A stretch of 64,000 nucleotides of DNA. Origin: Flavobacterium sp. MK4S-17 (GTDB lineage Bacteria; Bacteroidota; Bacteroidia; Flavobacteriales; Flavobacteriaceae). Where the stretch lies: the NCBI RefSeq assembly GCF_009848495.1, contig NZ_WWEP01000012.1, forward strand, positions 62,001 through 126,000. The letters run 5' to 3'. Below are positions 18,498-29,485 of this stretch, piece after piece (positions within the stretch are counted from its first letter, which is position 1; every line of letters starts with the position of its first letter). A model generated the notes under the pieces. It was not told the DNA's origin, did no database searches, and saw only the letters and a program-made list of their open reading frames with translations. The position numbers and the translations under genes were made by a program.

Positions 18498-18514
18498 GAT
18501 GAAAAATTAAACCT

Positions 18515-18548
18515 CAAATTTATGAAATTTAGTTCTCCAAAAAGCCAA
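18515..18548 (-). promoter_or_regulatory. Candidate promoter of the M14 peptidase gene
   Basis: On the minus strand: TTG, a 23-bp spacer, and TAAATTTG (perfect TAnnTTTG) 18 bp before the start codon. The spacer is at the long end of the accepted range. Confidence 0.35.
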
Positions 18549-18599
18549 CAAAACACTTCATTTAAATATTAAATAGCAATACTATTCGTCCACAATTCT

Positions 18600-18607
18600 T
18601 ATCTTTG
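18600..18607 (+). promoter_or_regulatory. Candidate pheT promoter (-7 element)
   Basis: TATCTTTG, a perfect TAnnTTTG, 23 bp before the pheT ATG. The -33 region lacks a clean TTG. Confidence 0.45.
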
Positions 18608-18630
18608 CGTGCTTTAAAAAGAAATTACCG

Positions 18631-21054
18631 ATGCGCATATCCTACAACTGGTTAAAACAATTTATAAAATTAGACTGGAAATCTGAAGAAACTGCAGCTT
18701 TACTGACAGACCTTGGCCTTGAAGTGGAAGGAGTTGAAAAATTCGAGTCGCTTAAGGGTGGGCTTGAAGGCGTAGTAGTTGGACATGTACTAACCTGCGT
18801 GCAGCACCCCAATGCTGACAGGCTCCGCATTACAACAGTTGATCTGGGCACTGGTACACCTGTACAAATTGTGTGTGGTGCACCCAATGTTGCCGTAGGG
18901 CAAAAAGTTCCAGTAGCAACAATAGGTACTACGCTTTATGACAAAGAGGGTAATGCTTTCCAGATAAAGAAAGGAAAAATACGCGGGGAGGAAAGCCATG
19001 GCATGATTTGCGCTGAAGATGAACTTGGACTTGGTGAAGGGCATGACGGCATCATGATTTTAAAAGATGATTTAAAACCGGGAACCCCGGCATCTAAAAT
19101 ATTTAATATTGAAACCGACGAGGTTTTTGAAATAGGCCTTACTCCTAACCGTGCAGATGCAATGAGCCACTGGGGCGTAGCACGCGACCTGCGCGCAGGG
19201 CTGAACCAGAAAAATGTACATACGGAGTTGATTACTCCTTCTGTAAGCAATTTCCGTGTTGACAAGCGTACCTTAAAAATTGATGTAAAAGTAGATGACA
19301 GCAAGCTGGTACCACGATATTGTGGGGTTACTATATCAGGAATCACCGTTAAGCCTTCACCTGCATGGCTGCAAAACAGGCTTAAAGCTATTGGATTAAC
19401 ACCAAAAAATAATGTTGTTGATGTTACCAATTATGTACTGCATGAGCTTGGGCAGCCCCTTCATGCTTTTGATGCGGCTAAAATAAGGGGCAATAAAGTT
19501 ATCGTTAAAACGGCAGCAGCAGGTACAAAGTTCACTACGCTTGATGATGTGGAAAGGACTTTAAATGAAGAAGATATAGTAATATGTGATGAAAATGGGC
19601 CAATGTGCATAGCAGGGGTTTTGGGCGGCAAAAATTCAGGCGTTACCGAAAGCACATCTTCCATATTTCTTGAAAGTGCTTACTTTAACCCGGTTTCAAT
19701 AAGAAAAACTGCAAAAAGGCATGGAATAAGTTCTGATGCTTCTTTCCGTTTTGAAAGGGGTATTGATCCAACTATTACACAATATGTATTAAAAAGAGCA
19801 GCATTACTTATCCAGGAAACTGCCGGTGGTGAAATAACATCAGACATTATTGACATACACCCGAAAAAAATAGAAGACCATTCTGTATTCCTCAATTTTA
19901 ATAATGTTAAAAGGACAATCGGACAGGAAATACCGGTGGAAACTATCAAAAAAATACTGGTTTCGCTTGAAATAAAAATAAGCACCATGTCAGAAATAGG
20001 ACTTGGGCTTACTATTCCTGCATACCGTGTTGATGTAGAGAGGGAAATAGATGTTATTGAGGAAATATTAAGGGTTTACGGTTACAACAATATCAGTTTT
20101 ACCCAAAAGTTGAATGCTTCTATTTCAAATTCTTCAAGAACGGAAGATTACAAGCTTCAAAACATTATAGCAGCCCAGCTTGTGAGCCTTGGCTTTAATG
20201 AAATGATGGCTAACTCGCTTACAACGCCAGATTATGTAAAGCTATCTGAAAATCTTAAAGAAGAATTTAATGTCACTATGCTTAATCCGCTAAGCAATGA
20301 TCTTTCTGCCATGAGGCAGTCTTTATTATTCAGTGCGCTGGAAGCAGTATCATTCAACATAAACAGAAAGCGAAGCGACCTTAAATTATTTGAGTTTGGC
20401 AAAAGCTACCATAAACTGCCATCAGGTTATGATGAGAACAAACACCTGACACTTACGGTTACAGGTAACAGGTCAGCTGAAAGCTGGGCACAGCCACAAC
20501 AACCGGCAGGGTTTTTCCTTTTTAAAAGCTATGTGAGCCTTATTTTTGAAAGGCTTGGCATAAGCAAGCTCCAAACACAACCTGTAAGCAACAGTATTTT
20601 TGCCGAAGGTATTGCTATAGTATATGGCAAAGATATTATTGCAGAACTGGGCACTATAAAAAAATCGGTTACCAAAGAGTTTGACATTAAGCAGGAGGTT
20701 TTCTTTGCAGACTTAAACTGGGATGCAATAATAAAGCTTGTATCTTCAAAAATAAAATATAATGAAATCTCAAAATTCCCGGAAGTGCGCCGCGACCTTG
20801 CCCTGCTTCTGGATAATGACGTTACTTTTGATACTGTTTATGCAATAGCCAGGCAAACTGAAAAATCTCTTTTAAAAGATATAAGCCTGTTTGATGTATA
20901 TGAAGGCAATAACCTGCCGGAAGGTAAAAAATCCTATGCTGTTAGTTTTACATTACAGGATAGTAACAAAACGCTTACAGATGAACAGATAGATAAAATT
21001 ATGAATAAAATAAGGCAAAACCTGGAAACACAGGCAGGTGCCCAATTGAGATAA
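18631..21054 (+). CDS. pheT: Phenylalanine-tRNA ligase beta subunit
   Basis: The large subunit of the alpha2beta2 enzyme that charges tRNA-Phe. The 807 residues hold the expected modules in order: an N-terminal domain (MRISYNWLKQFIKLDW), the tRNA-binding OB domain of the EMAP type at about 40-150 (GVVVGHVLTCVQHPNADRL), and the B3/B4 editing region at about 210-400 (IDVTNYV-type VVDVTNYVLHELGQPLHAFD). The B5 DNA-binding-like fold and core catalytic-like domain follow, then a C-terminal ferredoxin-like anticodon-binding domain (YNEISKFPEVRRDLALLLD). pheS is not adjacent, as is common in this phylum. Confidence 0.97.
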   Translation: MRISYNWLKQFIKLDWKSEETAALLTDLGLEVEGVEKFESLKGGLEGVVVGHVLTCVQHPNADRLRITTVDLGTGTPVQIVCGAPNVAVGQKVPVATIGTTLYDKEGNAFQIKKGKIRGEESHGMICAEDELGLGEGHDGIMILKDDLKPGTPASKIFNIETDEVFEIGLTPNRADAMSHWGVARDLRAGLNQKNVHTELITPSVSNFRVDKRTLKIDVKVDDSKLVPRYCGVTISGITVKPSPAWLQNRLKAIGLTPKNNVVDVTNYVLHELGQPLHAFDAAKIRGNKVIVKTAAAGTKFTTLDDVERTLNEEDIVICDENGPMCIAGVLGGKNSGVTESTSSIFLESAYFNPVSIRKTAKRHGISSDASFRFERGIDPTITQYVLKRAALLIQETAGGEITSDIIDIHPKKIEDHSVFLNFNNVKRTIGQEIPVETIKKILVSLEIKISTMSEIGLGLTIPAYRVDVEREIDVIEEILRVYGYNNISFTQKLNASISNSSRTEDYKLQNIIAAQLVSLGFNEMMANSLTTPDYVKLSENLKEEFNVTMLNPLSNDLSAMRQSLLFSALEAVSFNINRKRSDLKLFEFGKSYHKLPSGYDENKHLTLTVTGNRSAESWAQPQQPAGFFLFKSYVSLIFERLGISKLQTQPVSNSIFAEGIAIVYGKDIIAELGTIKKSVTKEFDIKQEVFFADLNWDAIIKLVSSKIKYNEISKFPEVRRDLALLLDNDVTFDTVYAIARQTEKSLLKDISLFDVYEGNNLPEGKKSYAVSFTLQDSNKTLTDEQIDKIMNKIRQNLETQAGAQLR

Positions 21055-21063
21055 CTAATTTTA

Positions 21064-21115
21064 TTCTTCTAAAATAAAAATCCCCGCAAATGCGGGGATT
21101 TTTATTTTAGAAGAA
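21064..21115. terminator. Bidirectional terminator between pheT and the TPR gene
   Basis: A perfect 25-bp stem (21064-21088 with 21091-21115) with a two-base AA apex. The core is AAAAATCCCCGCA / TGCGGGGATTTTT, and the arms extend to TTCTTC / GAAGAA. It serves the two convergent genes. Confidence 0.9.
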
Positions 21116-21125
21116 ATTTTAACTA

Positions 21126-22418
21126 TTATCCTTTCATTTTTGCTTTTATAGCTTTGTAATCATCCATCCTTTCCAATGCCTGATATACGTTAGCAAGTAA
21201 AGATAATACATATTGATTATCCGGCTCAAGCTGGTGTGCCTTTTCAAAATAAGGCATTGCTTTTGTATAAAGCCCATTCCTTTGCTTTTTAAGCTGGTCA
21301 TAACGCTGGTTTTCCTTTGGCGTAGTGCCAAGACTGTTCATTTCATCAACAATCTTCTGCTCATCGGCAAGCATTAAAAGCCCAAGGTTAATATTGGCAT
21401 TAACAAAATCAGGCCTTATTTGCAATGCTTTTTGATAATGCTTTATAGCTTCTTCTTTATTTGTAGCGGAGGTTACTACTCCAAGATTATAAAACAGGTC
21501 GGCATCATTAGGGTTTTTCTGTATAGCTTCATTAATCAGCTTTTTATACATATCCATGTCTTTGGTCTTCATGTATAAATCTGCTTCAGCTAAAATGAGG
21601 CTTACATCGTCAGGGTTGGCTTTCCTTGCATTAGTCATAGCCTGCTTAGCTTTTTCTGTTTCACCTTTTTGGGCATATATAAGCGCAATATTTTTTACAA
21701 TTTCTCCCTTTAATGAAGGTAATCTTTCCACTTTAGGTTCAATATAATCACCTTGTTTAACCAAAAGGTCTCTGGTGGTTATATTAGAACCAAAAGACTC
21801 CACCTCACCAGTTTTTTTATTTTTAGCAGTATAAATTGTAGCCTCGCCTGTAAAACCTGATTTATCAAGCTCAATATAATAATCCAAAGCCTTATCAAAA
21901 TCTTGTCCGTTTACAGCAGAAGCAGCTGCGTTATAAAGGCTGTACTGGTCTTTAGGATCCATCTTATAGGCAAGGTAATATAGCGGTGCAGCCTGCTTGA
22001 ACTGGCTTTTCTGGTTTAACTGCGATGCCATTGTTGAAATACTGGATTTTATATTTGGGTAAATTTCCTCCTGTATTTCCTTTGTATGGTTCTTTTTACC
22101 ATTCTTTTCAAGCTCCAGCACTTTTTCGTAATTCTCTACCGACTTTTGCAGGTTTACCATAGCCACCATAGGGTTTGTCATAGACTGGTACAGGTAATAA
22201 TCTGCAAGGTAAAGGTGGTAATCTGCCTTCTGCTCGTTAGAGGCATTCCCCATTAATTGGGCTGCCTTATCCAGCAACTCTTTTGTCTTCTTATAATCTT
22301 CAGCATTGGGGTTATCATTATTATATAATTTCCTCAACGCTTTCAGCTCATCTTTTTGGGCATAAGTCCCCGCAGATAACAGCATTATTGAAGCTGCAAT
22401 TACATATTTAATTTTCAT
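21126..22418 (-). CDS. Secreted tetratricopeptide-repeat protein
   Basis: A 430-residue exported protein: the signal peptide MKIKYVIAASIMLLSAGTYAQ, then helical repeats. TPR units are clearest at DPKDQYSLYNAAASAVNGQDFDKAL, NPDDVSLILAEADLYMKT, NPNDADLFYNLGVVTSATNKEEAIKHYQKAL, RPDFVNANINLGLLM and EPDNQYVLSLLANVYQALER. It has no catalytic motif and probably acts as a scaffold in the periplasm or outer membrane. It follows gyrA by 15 bp on the same strand, so it is probably co-transcribed. The function is unknown. Confidence 0.82.
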   Translation of the reverse strand: MKIKYVIAASIMLLSAGTYAQKDELKALRKLYNNDNPNAEDYKKTKELLDKAAQLMGNASNEQKADYHLYLADYYLYQSMTNPMVAMVNLQKSVENYEKVLELEKNGKKNHTKEIQEEIYPNIKSSISTMASQLNQKSQFKQAAPLYYLAYKMDPKDQYSLYNAAASAVNGQDFDKALDYYIELDKSGFTGEATIYTAKNKKTGEVESFGSNITTRDLLVKQGDYIEPKVERLPSLKGEIVKNIALIYAQKGETEKAKQAMTNARKANPDDVSLILAEADLYMKTKDMDMYKKLINEAIQKNPNDADLFYNLGVVTSATNKEEAIKHYQKALQIRPDFVNANINLGLLMLADEQKIVDEMNSLGTTPKENQRYDQLKKQRNGLYTKAMPYFEKAHQLEPDNQYVLSLLANVYQALERMDDYKAIKAKMKG

Positions 22419-22433
22419 ATCTTTTTATTTAAT

Positions 22434-24989
22434 TTATTCCTGGTTTTCATCGGCTGCCGGAGTATCAGTATCAGGCTCAATATAACCTGTTACCCCATTT
22501 TCAGCATCCTGGTTTTCCAACACTTCTTCCACCACCTCATCTACCGCTTCTTCCTCGCGCATTACCTTAGTTACGGCAGCTATAGAATCATTTCCTTTAA
22601 TATTTATAAGACGTACACCCTGAGTGGCACGGCCCATAACCCTTAAATCAGACACCTGCATACGTATGGTTAACCCTGACTTATTAATTATCATAAGGTC
22701 ATCAGAATCGGTAACGTTATTGATTGATACCAAGGCACCGGTCTTATCTGTTATATTAAGCGTTTTAACCCCTTTGCCTCCGCGGTTGGTAATACGGTAA
22801 TCTTCAAGGCTTGAACGTTTTCCATAACCCTTTTCAGATACAACAAGTATCTCGCTGTTCATATCATTAACAGAAACCATGCCGATTACCTCATCATTAT
22901 CATCAGCCAGAGTTATACCACGTACTCCCGAGGCACTGCGCCCCATAGGCCGGGTTTTACCTTCCTCAAAACGAACAAGCTTGCCCGATTTTACAGCCAG
23001 CAATACCTGGCTTTCACCTGTGGTTAATTTTGCCTCCAGTAATTCGTCATCTTCACGTATAGTAATGGCAGCAATACCATTTAGCCTTGGGCGCGAGTAT
23101 TGTTCCAGTAATGTTTTTTTAACTATACCTTTTTTGGTGGCCATAATTACATAGTGATTGTTTATGTAATCCTGGTCCTTAAGGTCCTGCGTACAAATAA
23201 AGGCCTTAACCTTATCATCCATCTCTATATTGATAAGGTTTTGTATGGCGCGCCCTTTACTTGTTTTGGTACCTTCCGGAATTTCATAAACACGCATCCA
23301 GAAACATTTACCTTTTTGTGTAAAAAACAGCATATACTGGTGGTTGGTAGCCACAAACAGGTGCTCAAGGAAATCCTGGTCTCTGGTGGCAACACCTTTT
23401 TGCCCTACACCACCCCTGTTTTGCGTTTTATATTCGCTTAGCGGCGTGCGTTTAATATAGCCGGCATGAGATATGGTAATAACCACATTTTCATCGGCAA
23501 TAAGGTCTTCAATACTTACATCGCCTCCGGCGTACTCAATTTGCGAACGGCGCTCATCTCCATATTTATCCCTTATTTCTATAAGCTCCTCCTTAATAAG
23601 GTTCATTCGCAGTTCTTTATTTTCCAATAAAGCCTTTAATTCAGCAATAAGTTTCATTATTTCTTCATACTCTGCCCTTAGCTTGTCCTGCTCCAGCCCT
23701 GTAAGCTGCCTTAAACGCATTTCAACTATTGCACGTGCCTGTATTTCAGAAAGCTTAAACCTTTCAATTAAATTATTACGGGCTTCCTCACCATCCTTAG
23801 ATGCTCTGATGATTTTGATAACCTCATCAATATTATCAGAAGCTATAATAAGCCCCTCTAATATATGTGCCCTCTCTTCGGCTTTGCGAAGGTCAAATTT
23901 TGTACGGCGCACAACCACATCATGCCTGTGCTCTACAAAATAATGGATAAGGTCTTTAAGGTTAAGCAACTGCGGCCTGCCATTTACAAGTGCAATGTTA
24001 TTTACACTGAAAGAAGATTGTAACTGCGTAAATTTATATAATGTGTTAAGCACCACATTTGGTACGGCATCGCGTTTAAGTATATAAACAATACGCATAC
24101 CGTTCCTGTCCGATTCATCACGAATGTTGGCTATGCCCTCAATTTTCTTTTCATTAACCATATCGGCAGTTTTTTTAATCATTTCTGCCTTATTTACCTG
24201 ATATGGTATTTCTGTAACTACAATACACTCCCTGCCATCAACTTCTTCAAAGTTTACTTTGGCCCTTATAACAACCCTCCCTCGGCCTGTTTTAAAAGCT
24301 TCGCGAACACCTTCATAGCCATACACCACACCGCCTGTTGGGAAATCAGGGGCTTTTATATGGGTCATCAGTTCGTCTATTTCAATATCATTATTATCAA
24401 TATAAGCTAAGGTACCGTCCACCACCTCTGTAAGGTTATGCGGGGGCATATTGGTAGCCATACCCACTGCTATACCCGATGCTCCGTTAATAAGCAGGTT
24501 AGGCACCCTTGTAGGCATAACGGTAGGTTCATGCAATGTGTCGTCAAAGTTCAGTTGAAAATCTACGGTTTCCTTTTCAATATCAGCCATTATTTCTTCT
24601 GATATTTTGCGCATCCTTGCTTCGGTATAACGCATTGCCGCAGGGCTGTCGCCATCTATAGATCCAAAGTTACCCTGCCCATCTACCAAAAGGTAGCGCA
24701 GGCTCCACTCCTGTGCCATACGCACCATAGCGTCGTAAACAGATGTATCGCCATGGGGGTGGTATTTACCTAACACCTCTCCCACTATCCTGGCAGACTT
24801 TTTATGGGCACGGTTAGAAAAAACACCTAATTCATTCATTCCGTAAAGTACTCTTCTGTGTACGGGTTTCAAGCCATCTCTAACATCAGGAAGCGCCCTT
24901 GATACAATTACTGACATTGAATAGTCAATATAGGCCGATTTCATTTCATCCTCAATGTTAATAGGAATTAACTTTTCTCCTTCAGACAT
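22434..24989 (-). CDS. gyrA: DNA gyrase subunit A
   Basis: The breakage-reunion subunit of gyrase, 851 residues. The catalytic tyrosine is Tyr121 in [10 protein letters not shown]. The quinolone-determining region reads [16 protein letters not shown], so the position equivalent to E. coli Ser83 is Thr82 and Asp87 is retained as Asp86. The C-terminal beta-pinwheel begins around residue 500, with a GyrA-box-like [11 protein letters not shown]. The end is acidic ([12 protein letters not shown]). The gene is divergent from clpC and upstream of a TPR gene. Confidence 0.97.
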   Translation of the reverse strand: MSEGEKLIPINIEDEMKSAYIDYSMSVIVSRALPDVRDGLKPVHRRVLYGMNELGVFSNRAHKKSARIVGEVLGKYHPHGDTSVYDAMVRMAQEWSLRYLLVDGQGNFGSIDGDSPAAMRYTEARMRKISEEIMADIEKETVDFQLNFDDTLHEPTVMPTRVPNLLINGASGIAVGMATNMPPHNLTEVVDGTLAYIDNNDIEIDELMTHIKAPDFPTGGVVYGYEGVREAFKTGRGRVVIRAKVNFEEVDGRECIVVTEIPYQVNKAEMIKKTADMVNEKKIEGIANIRDESDRNGMRIVYILKRDAVPNVVLNTLYKFTQLQSSFSVNNIALVNGRPQLLNLKDLIHYFVEHRHDVVVRRTKFDLRKAEERAHILEGLIIASDNIDEVIKIIRASKDGEEARNNLIERFKLSEIQARAIVEMRLRQLTGLEQDKLRAEYEEIMKLIAELKALLENKELRMNLIKEELIEIRDKYGDERRSQIEYAGGDVSIEDLIADENVVITISHAGYIKRTPLSEYKTQNRGGVGQKGVATRDQDFLEHLFVATNHQYMLFFTQKGKCFWMRVYEIPEGTKTSKGRAIQNLINIEMDDKVKAFICTQDLKDQDYINNHYVIMATKKGIVKKTLLEQYSRPRLNGIAAITIREDDELLEAKLTTGESQVLLAVKSGKLVRFEEGKTRPMGRSASGVRGITLADDNDEVIGMVSVNDMNSEILVVSEKGYGKRSSLEDYRITNRGGKGVKTLNITDKTGALVSINNVTDSDDLMIINKSGLTIRMQVSDLRVMGRATQGVRLINIKGNDSIAAVTKVMREEEAVDEVVEEVLENQDAENGVTGYIEPDTDTPAADENQE

Positions 24990-25248
24990 ATATAATTAAA
25001 TTAAAATTAAATTTTTTTACAAAACGTGCCAATATACGAATTTTAAACAGGATTTTGCCATTTTAACAATGCTAATTTTTATGTTTTATTAACATTAAAA
25101 TCACCCTCAACGGTTAATAAAGTAATATTAAATCCTTTTTAAAATTCACATTTTTTTCGTCAATTAGCTGTCAGGACTTTTAATGGGTATGGTTTTTGTA
25201 AAATCTTACATAAATAAAAGTAATTTACACATAAGTAAAAATAGTGTT

Positions 25249-27798
25249 ATGGATGATAATTTTTCACCAAGAGTCAAGGATGTAATCACCTACAGTAAAG
25301 AGGAAGCTTTACGGTTGGGCCATGACTTTATTGGTACGGAACATTTAATGTTGGGGATTTTAAGGGACGGAAATGGAAAAGCTATTTCTATTTTAAACAA
25401 TATCTCTGTTGACCTGGATCATCTGCGCAAAAAAGTTGAAATATTAAGCCCTGCCAATCCCGGTGCAGAGCGTAATGATAAAAAAAACCTTCATTTAACA
25501 CGCCAGGCTGAAAGGGCCTTGCGCACAACTTTTCTTGAAGCCAAGGTGTTCCAAAGCACATCTATAAGCACGGCACACCTGCTGCTTTGCATATTGCGCA
25601 ACGAGAATGACCCCACCACTAAATTGCTTAACAAGCTAAAAATAGATTACGAAACGGTTAAAGAACAATTTATAAATATGACATCAAACGAAGAAGATTA
25701 TCTTGAAAACCTGCCAAAGGCAGAGTCTTCCTACAACGATGATGCAGGACAAGATGACAGTATGCGCGAAAGCTCATTCAACAATCCTTCTTCCGGCAGT
25801 AAAGCAAACAAGAAATCGAAAACCCCGGTTCTTGACAACTTTGGCCGTGACCTGACAGAACTTGCCGAAGAAGGCAAGCTTGATCCTGTTGTAGGGCGTG
25901 AAAAGGAAATAGAACGTGTATCGCAAATATTAAGCAGAAGAAAAAAGAACAATCCTTTGCTTATTGGTGAGCCGGGTGTAGGTAAATCGGCTATAGCCGA
26001 AGGCCTTGCCCTGCGCATTGTGCAGAAAAAAGTATCAAGGATATTATTTAACAAACGTGTTGTAACGCTTGACCTTGCCAGCCTTGTTGCGGGTACAAAA
26101 TACCGCGGGCAGTTTGAGGAGCGCATGAAAGCAGTAATGAATGAGCTTGAAAAAAACAGCGATATCATTCTGTTTATTGATGAAATACACACCATAGTTG
26201 GTGCAGGCGGTGCAACAGGCTCCCTTGATGCCAGCAACATGTTTAAGCCGGCTCTGGCAAGGGGCGAAATTCAGTGCATTGGTGCCACAACGCTAGACGA
26301 ATACAGGCAGTATATAGAAAAAGACGGAGCGCTGGAAAGGCGTTTCCAGAAGGTAATGGTTGAGCCTACATCTGTAGACGAAACCATTATGATACTAAAT
26401 AACATTAAAGGTAAATATGAAGACCACCATAATGTTATATATACAGATGAAGCTATTGACGCCTGTGTTAAGCTTACCAACAGGTATATGAGCGACCGCT
26501 TCCTTCCGGATAAAGCTATTGATGCGCTTGACGAGGCAGGTTCCCGGGTGCACATTACCAATATTGATGTGCCAAAGCAGATACTTGACCTTGAAAGGCA
26601 GCTTGAGGAAGTGCGCGAGCTTAAAAACTCTGTAGTTAAAAAGCAAAAATATGAAGAAGCCGCAAAGCTTCGTGATGATGAAAAACGCATAGAAAAAGAC
26701 CTTGCCATAGCACAGGAGCAGTGGGAGGAAGATTCTAAAAACAACCGCGTTACCGTTACTGAAGATAATGTTGCCGATGTGGTGAGCATGATGACAGGGA
26801 TACCTGTAAACCGTATTGCGCAAACGGAAAGCAACAAGCTGGCAAAACTTCCTGATTTAATTAAAGGCAAGGTTATAGGCCAGGATGATGCTGTGGCAAA
26901 AATTGCAAAATCAATACAGCGAAACCGTGCCGGGCTTAAAGACCCTAACAAACCTATAGGCTCCTTTATTTTCCTTGGGCAGACAGGTGTGGGTAAAACC
27001 CAGCTTGCAAAAGTACTTGCAAAAGAATTATTTGACAGTGAGGATGCCCTGGTTCGTATTGACATGAGCGAATACATGGAAAAATTCGCTATATCAAGGC
27101 TTGTGGGTGCACCTCCGGGATATGTAGGTTATGAGGAGGGCGGCCAGCTTACCGAAAAAGTGAGAAGGAAGCCTTATAGCGTTGTATTACTGGACGAAAT
27201 TGAAAAAGCCCACCCTGATGTATTCAACATGCTGCTTCAGGTGCTGGACGATGGATATTTAACGGATAGCCTTGGCCGAAAAATAGACTTCAGGAATACT
27301 ATTATAATCATGACATCAAACGTTGGTGCAAGGCAGCTTAAAGACTTTGGCCAGGGAGTTGGTTTTGGCACCGCTGCCAAAAAGGCACAGGCCGATGACT
27401 ACTCTAAAGGAGTTATTGAAAGCGCGCTGAAAAAAACCTTTGCGCCTGAGTTTATCAACAGGATTGACGACATTATAGTGTTTAATCCTCTTGAAAAAGA
27501 ACATATCAACCAGATAATTGATATTGAGCTTGATAAGCTGTATGCAAGGATAAAAGAGTTGGGGTATAACATCCAGTTGAGTGATAAGGCTAAAGATTTT
27601 ATTGCCGATAAAGGTTTTGACAAACAGTTTGGTGCAAGGCCGCTAAAAAGGGCTATACAAAAATATGTTGAGGATGCTCTTGCCGAAGAAATTATAACTT
27701 CCAAAATTTCGGGTGGCGATGAGATTTTTATGGACCTTGATGATAACGGCCAGGAGCTTGTGGTAACTATTAATAAAGCCCAAAACCCTGCGGAATAA
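25249..27798 (+). CDS. clpC: ATP-dependent Clp protease ATP-binding subunit ClpC
   Basis: A Hsp100 unfoldase that feeds substrates to ClpP. The order is: double Clp-N repeat (residues 1-150, with EALRLGHDFIGTEHLMLGIL), AAA module 1 with Walker A GEPGVGKSA, a UVR motif in the middle region (KQKYEEAAKLRDDEKRIEKDL region), and AAA module 2 with GQTGVGKTQ, then the D2-small domain. The middle-region UVR motif marks ClpC rather than ClpB or ClpA. The frame is open for 22 codons upstream of the ATG at 25249 (from 25183), but that stretch is not conserved in kind, and the product starting MDDNFSPRVKDVI is the normal N terminus (849 residues). Confidence 0.96.
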   Translation: MDDNFSPRVKDVITYSKEEALRLGHDFIGTEHLMLGILRDGNGKAISILNNISVDLDHLRKKVEILSPANPGAERNDKKNLHLTRQAERALRTTFLEAKVFQSTSISTAHLLLCILRNENDPTTKLLNKLKIDYETVKEQFINMTSNEEDYLENLPKAESSYNDDAGQDDSMRESSFNNPSSGSKANKKSKTPVLDNFGRDLTELAEEGKLDPVVGREKEIERVSQILSRRKKNNPLLIGEPGVGKSAIAEGLALRIVQKKVSRILFNKRVVTLDLASLVAGTKYRGQFEERMKAVMNELEKNSDIILFIDEIHTIVGAGGATGSLDASNMFKPALARGEIQCIGATTLDEYRQYIEKDGALERRFQKVMVEPTSVDETIMILNNIKGKYEDHHNVIYTDEAIDACVKLTNRYMSDRFLPDKAIDALDEAGSRVHITNIDVPKQILDLERQLEEVRELKNSVVKKQKYEEAAKLRDDEKRIEKDLAIAQEQWEEDSKNNRVTVTEDNVADVVSMMTGIPVNRIAQTESNKLAKLPDLIKGKVIGQDDAVAKIAKSIQRNRAGLKDPNKPIGSFIFLGQTGVGKTQLAKVLAKELFDSEDALVRIDMSEYMEKFAISRLVGAPPGYVGYEEGGQLTEKVRRKPYSVVLLDEIEKAHPDVFNMLLQVLDDGYLTDSLGRKIDFRNTIIIMTSNVGARQLKDFGQGVGFGTAAKKAQADDYSKGVIESALKKTFAPEFINRIDDIIVFNPLEKEHINQIIDIELDKLYARIKELGYNIQLSDKAKDFIADKGFDKQFGARPLKRAIQKYVEDALAEEIITSKISGGDEIFMDLDDNGQELVVTINKAQNPAE

Positions 27799-27823
27799 TT
27801 AATAATCAATTTATTTAAATAGT

Positions 27824-27853
27824 AATCCCCTAAGCCGTACGGTTTCGGGGATT
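27824..27853 (+). terminator. clpC terminator
   Basis: AATCCCC (27824-27830) pairs with GGGGATT (27847-27853); the apex contains a second small palindrome around CCGTACGG. A T-rich run follows. Confidence 0.75.
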
Positions 27854-27927
27854 ATTTTTTATAAAAATCCATGCTCCGCTTTTTACAATTAAAAAAAGTA
27901 GTATTTTAGAATTATATTTTAACCGGC

Positions 27928-29298
27928 ATGTTTGATAAAGTCATTGTAGGCAGCGAAGAATGGTGTGCCTTTCCACAACTTGAAATCCCAACAATAAAAG
28001 CACGGGTTGACTCAGGTGCCAAAACATCTGCGCTTCACGCCCTTAATATATCACCTTATGAAAAAAATGGTGAGAGTTGGGTAAAATTCGATATAAACCC
28101 TATACAAAATAACACTAAGGCGGTAATACACTGCGAAGCCCCCCTTGTAGATAAAAGGGTGGTAAAAAGTTCCAGCGGATACCGCGAGCAGCGTTATGTT
28201 ATAAAAACCCAGTTAAGGGTAGGTGAATCTTCCTGGGATGTTGAGGTTACACTCACCAACCGCGACTCTATGGGTTTCCGTATGCTGCTGGGGCGCGAAG
28301 CCATGAGCGGCAGGCTTTTGGTAGACCCTGAACAAAAATATTTATTAGGGCAGCCTACAATTGAAAAACTGCGGGAGTATTATGAAAAGACCGAGGAGCA
28401 CAGAAAAGGGCTGCGCATAGGGCTTTTGGCCAGCAACCCGGAATTGTACAGTAACAGGCGCATTATGGAAGCCGGTGAGGCAAGGGGGCATGAAATGCAT
28501 TTCCTTAACCTTAAATACTGCTACATGAAGCTTGATGCCGACACACCTGAAATACATTACAGGGGCGGTAGGGTACTTAACGATTTTGATGCCGTTATAC
28601 CGCGAATACGGCCAAGCATGACATTTTACGGCTGTGCCCTTACCAGGCACTTTGAAGCCCTAAAGGTATTTTGCCTTAATTCTGCATCTGCAATTAGCCA
28701 GTCGCGCGATAAACTTTATTCACTGCAACTGCTTTTAAACAGCGGAGTAGATATACCAACCACCGGCTTTGCCAACTCTCCACTGGATACCAACGACCTG
28801 ATTAAAATGGTGGGCGGCCCGCCGCTTATTGTAAAATTACTGGAAGGCACACAGGGAAAAGGCGTTGTACTTGCTGAAACTAAAAAAGCGGCAGAGAGTG
28901 TTATAAATGCTTTTAAAAGCCTTAATGCCAACATACTGGTGCAGGAATTTATTAAGGAAGCCAACGGGAAAGACCTTCGCCTTTTTGTTATTGACGGTAA
29001 AGTGGTAGCTTCCATACAAAGGGAGGCACTGCCGGGAGAATTCAGGGCCAACATACACTTAGGCGGCACGGCATCTATAATAAAAGCAACTGCCGAAGAA
29101 AAGAAGATTGCCATAAGGGCTGCCAAAGCCATGAACCTGAAAGTGGCAGGAGTAGATATTATCCGTTCCTCAAAAGGGCCGTTACTGCTTGAGGTTAATT
29201 CCTCTCCCGGCCTTGAAGGTATTGAAGGTGCGACTAATAAAGATATAGCAGGGGAAATGATTCGCGCTATTGAAAAGAATTTTAAAATTAAAGATTAG
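27928..29298 (+). CDS. rimK: RimB-RimK fusion: retropepsin-like protease plus ATP-grasp glutamate ligase
   Basis: A two-domain, 456-residue protein. Residues 1-150 are a retropepsin-like aspartic protease domain of the RimB/DUF785 type with the active-site triad Asp28-Ser29-Gly30 in [12 protein letters not shown] and a second strand pair ending in MLLGREAM. Residues 160-456 are a RimK-type ATP-grasp ligase: [16 protein letters not shown], then [15 protein letters not shown] and [20 protein letters not shown], and the metal-binding [15 protein letters not shown]. RimK adds glutamates to the C terminus of ribosomal protein S6. In proteobacteria RimB is a separate protein that modulates or reverses this. 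Two small genes follow closely. Confidence 0.88.
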   Translation: MFDKVIVGSEEWCAFPQLEIPTIKARVDSGAKTSALHALNISPYEKNGESWVKFDINPIQNNTKAVIHCEAPLVDKRVVKSSSGYREQRYVIKTQLRVGESSWDVEVTLTNRDSMGFRMLLGREAMSGRLLVDPEQKYLLGQPTIEKLREYYEKTEEHRKGLRIGLLASNPELYSNRRIMEAGEARGHEMHFLNLKYCYMKLDADTPEIHYRGGRVLNDFDAVIPRIRPSMTFYGCALTRHFEALKVFCLNSASAISQSRDKLYSLQLLLNSGVDIPTTGFANSPLDTNDLIKMVGGPPLIVKLLEGTQGKGVVLAETKKAAESVINAFKSLNANILVQEFIKEANGKDLRLFVIDGKVVASIQREALPGEFRANIHLGGTASIIKATAEEKKIAIRAAKAMNLKVAGVDIIRSSKGPLLLEVNSSPGLEGIEGATNKDIAGEMIRAIEKNFKIKD

Positions 29299-29308
29299 TT
29301 GCAGGCTT

Positions 29309-29485
29309 ATGAGCGTGAGGTTTATACTTATAGTTTTTATAATAGGCGCATTATTTGTGGTATTCGGAGCCATGTTCAAGCTAATGCACTGGCCTAATGC
29401 TTCAGCACTGTTAACAATCGGATTGGGGCTGGAGCTTTTATCCGGCATCCTGGTTGTTTTTAAACTGATGAATAGTAAAAAATGA
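29309..29485 (+). CDS. GldL-like small membrane protein
   Basis: A 58-residue protein with two membrane helices: FILIVFIIGALFVVFGAMFKL and ALLTIGLGLELLSGILVVFKL, joined by MHWPNAS. The loop and the LTIGL start of helix 2 resemble the N-terminal part of GldL, the ion-channel subunit of the type 9 secretion and gliding motor. The large cytoplasmic domain of GldL is absent, so this is not the motor subunit itself. I take the ATG at 29309, which follows the rimK stop by 10 bp; a longer frame from 29270 would overlap rimK. Its stop overlaps the next start by ATGA. Confidence 0.65.
   Translation: MSVRFILIVFIIGALFVVFGAMFKLMHWPNASALLTIGLGLELLSGILVVFKLMNSKK

Noticed and set aside
22655..24700. Quinolone resistance mutation in gyrA (Thr at the Ser83 position)
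   Set aside because: Thr is a common natural residue at this position in many bacteria, so it is not evidence of acquired resistance.
25183..25248. Longer N terminus for ClpC
   Set aside because: The added 22 codons do not resemble the family; MDDNFSPRVK is the expected start and is preceded by A/T-rich leader.
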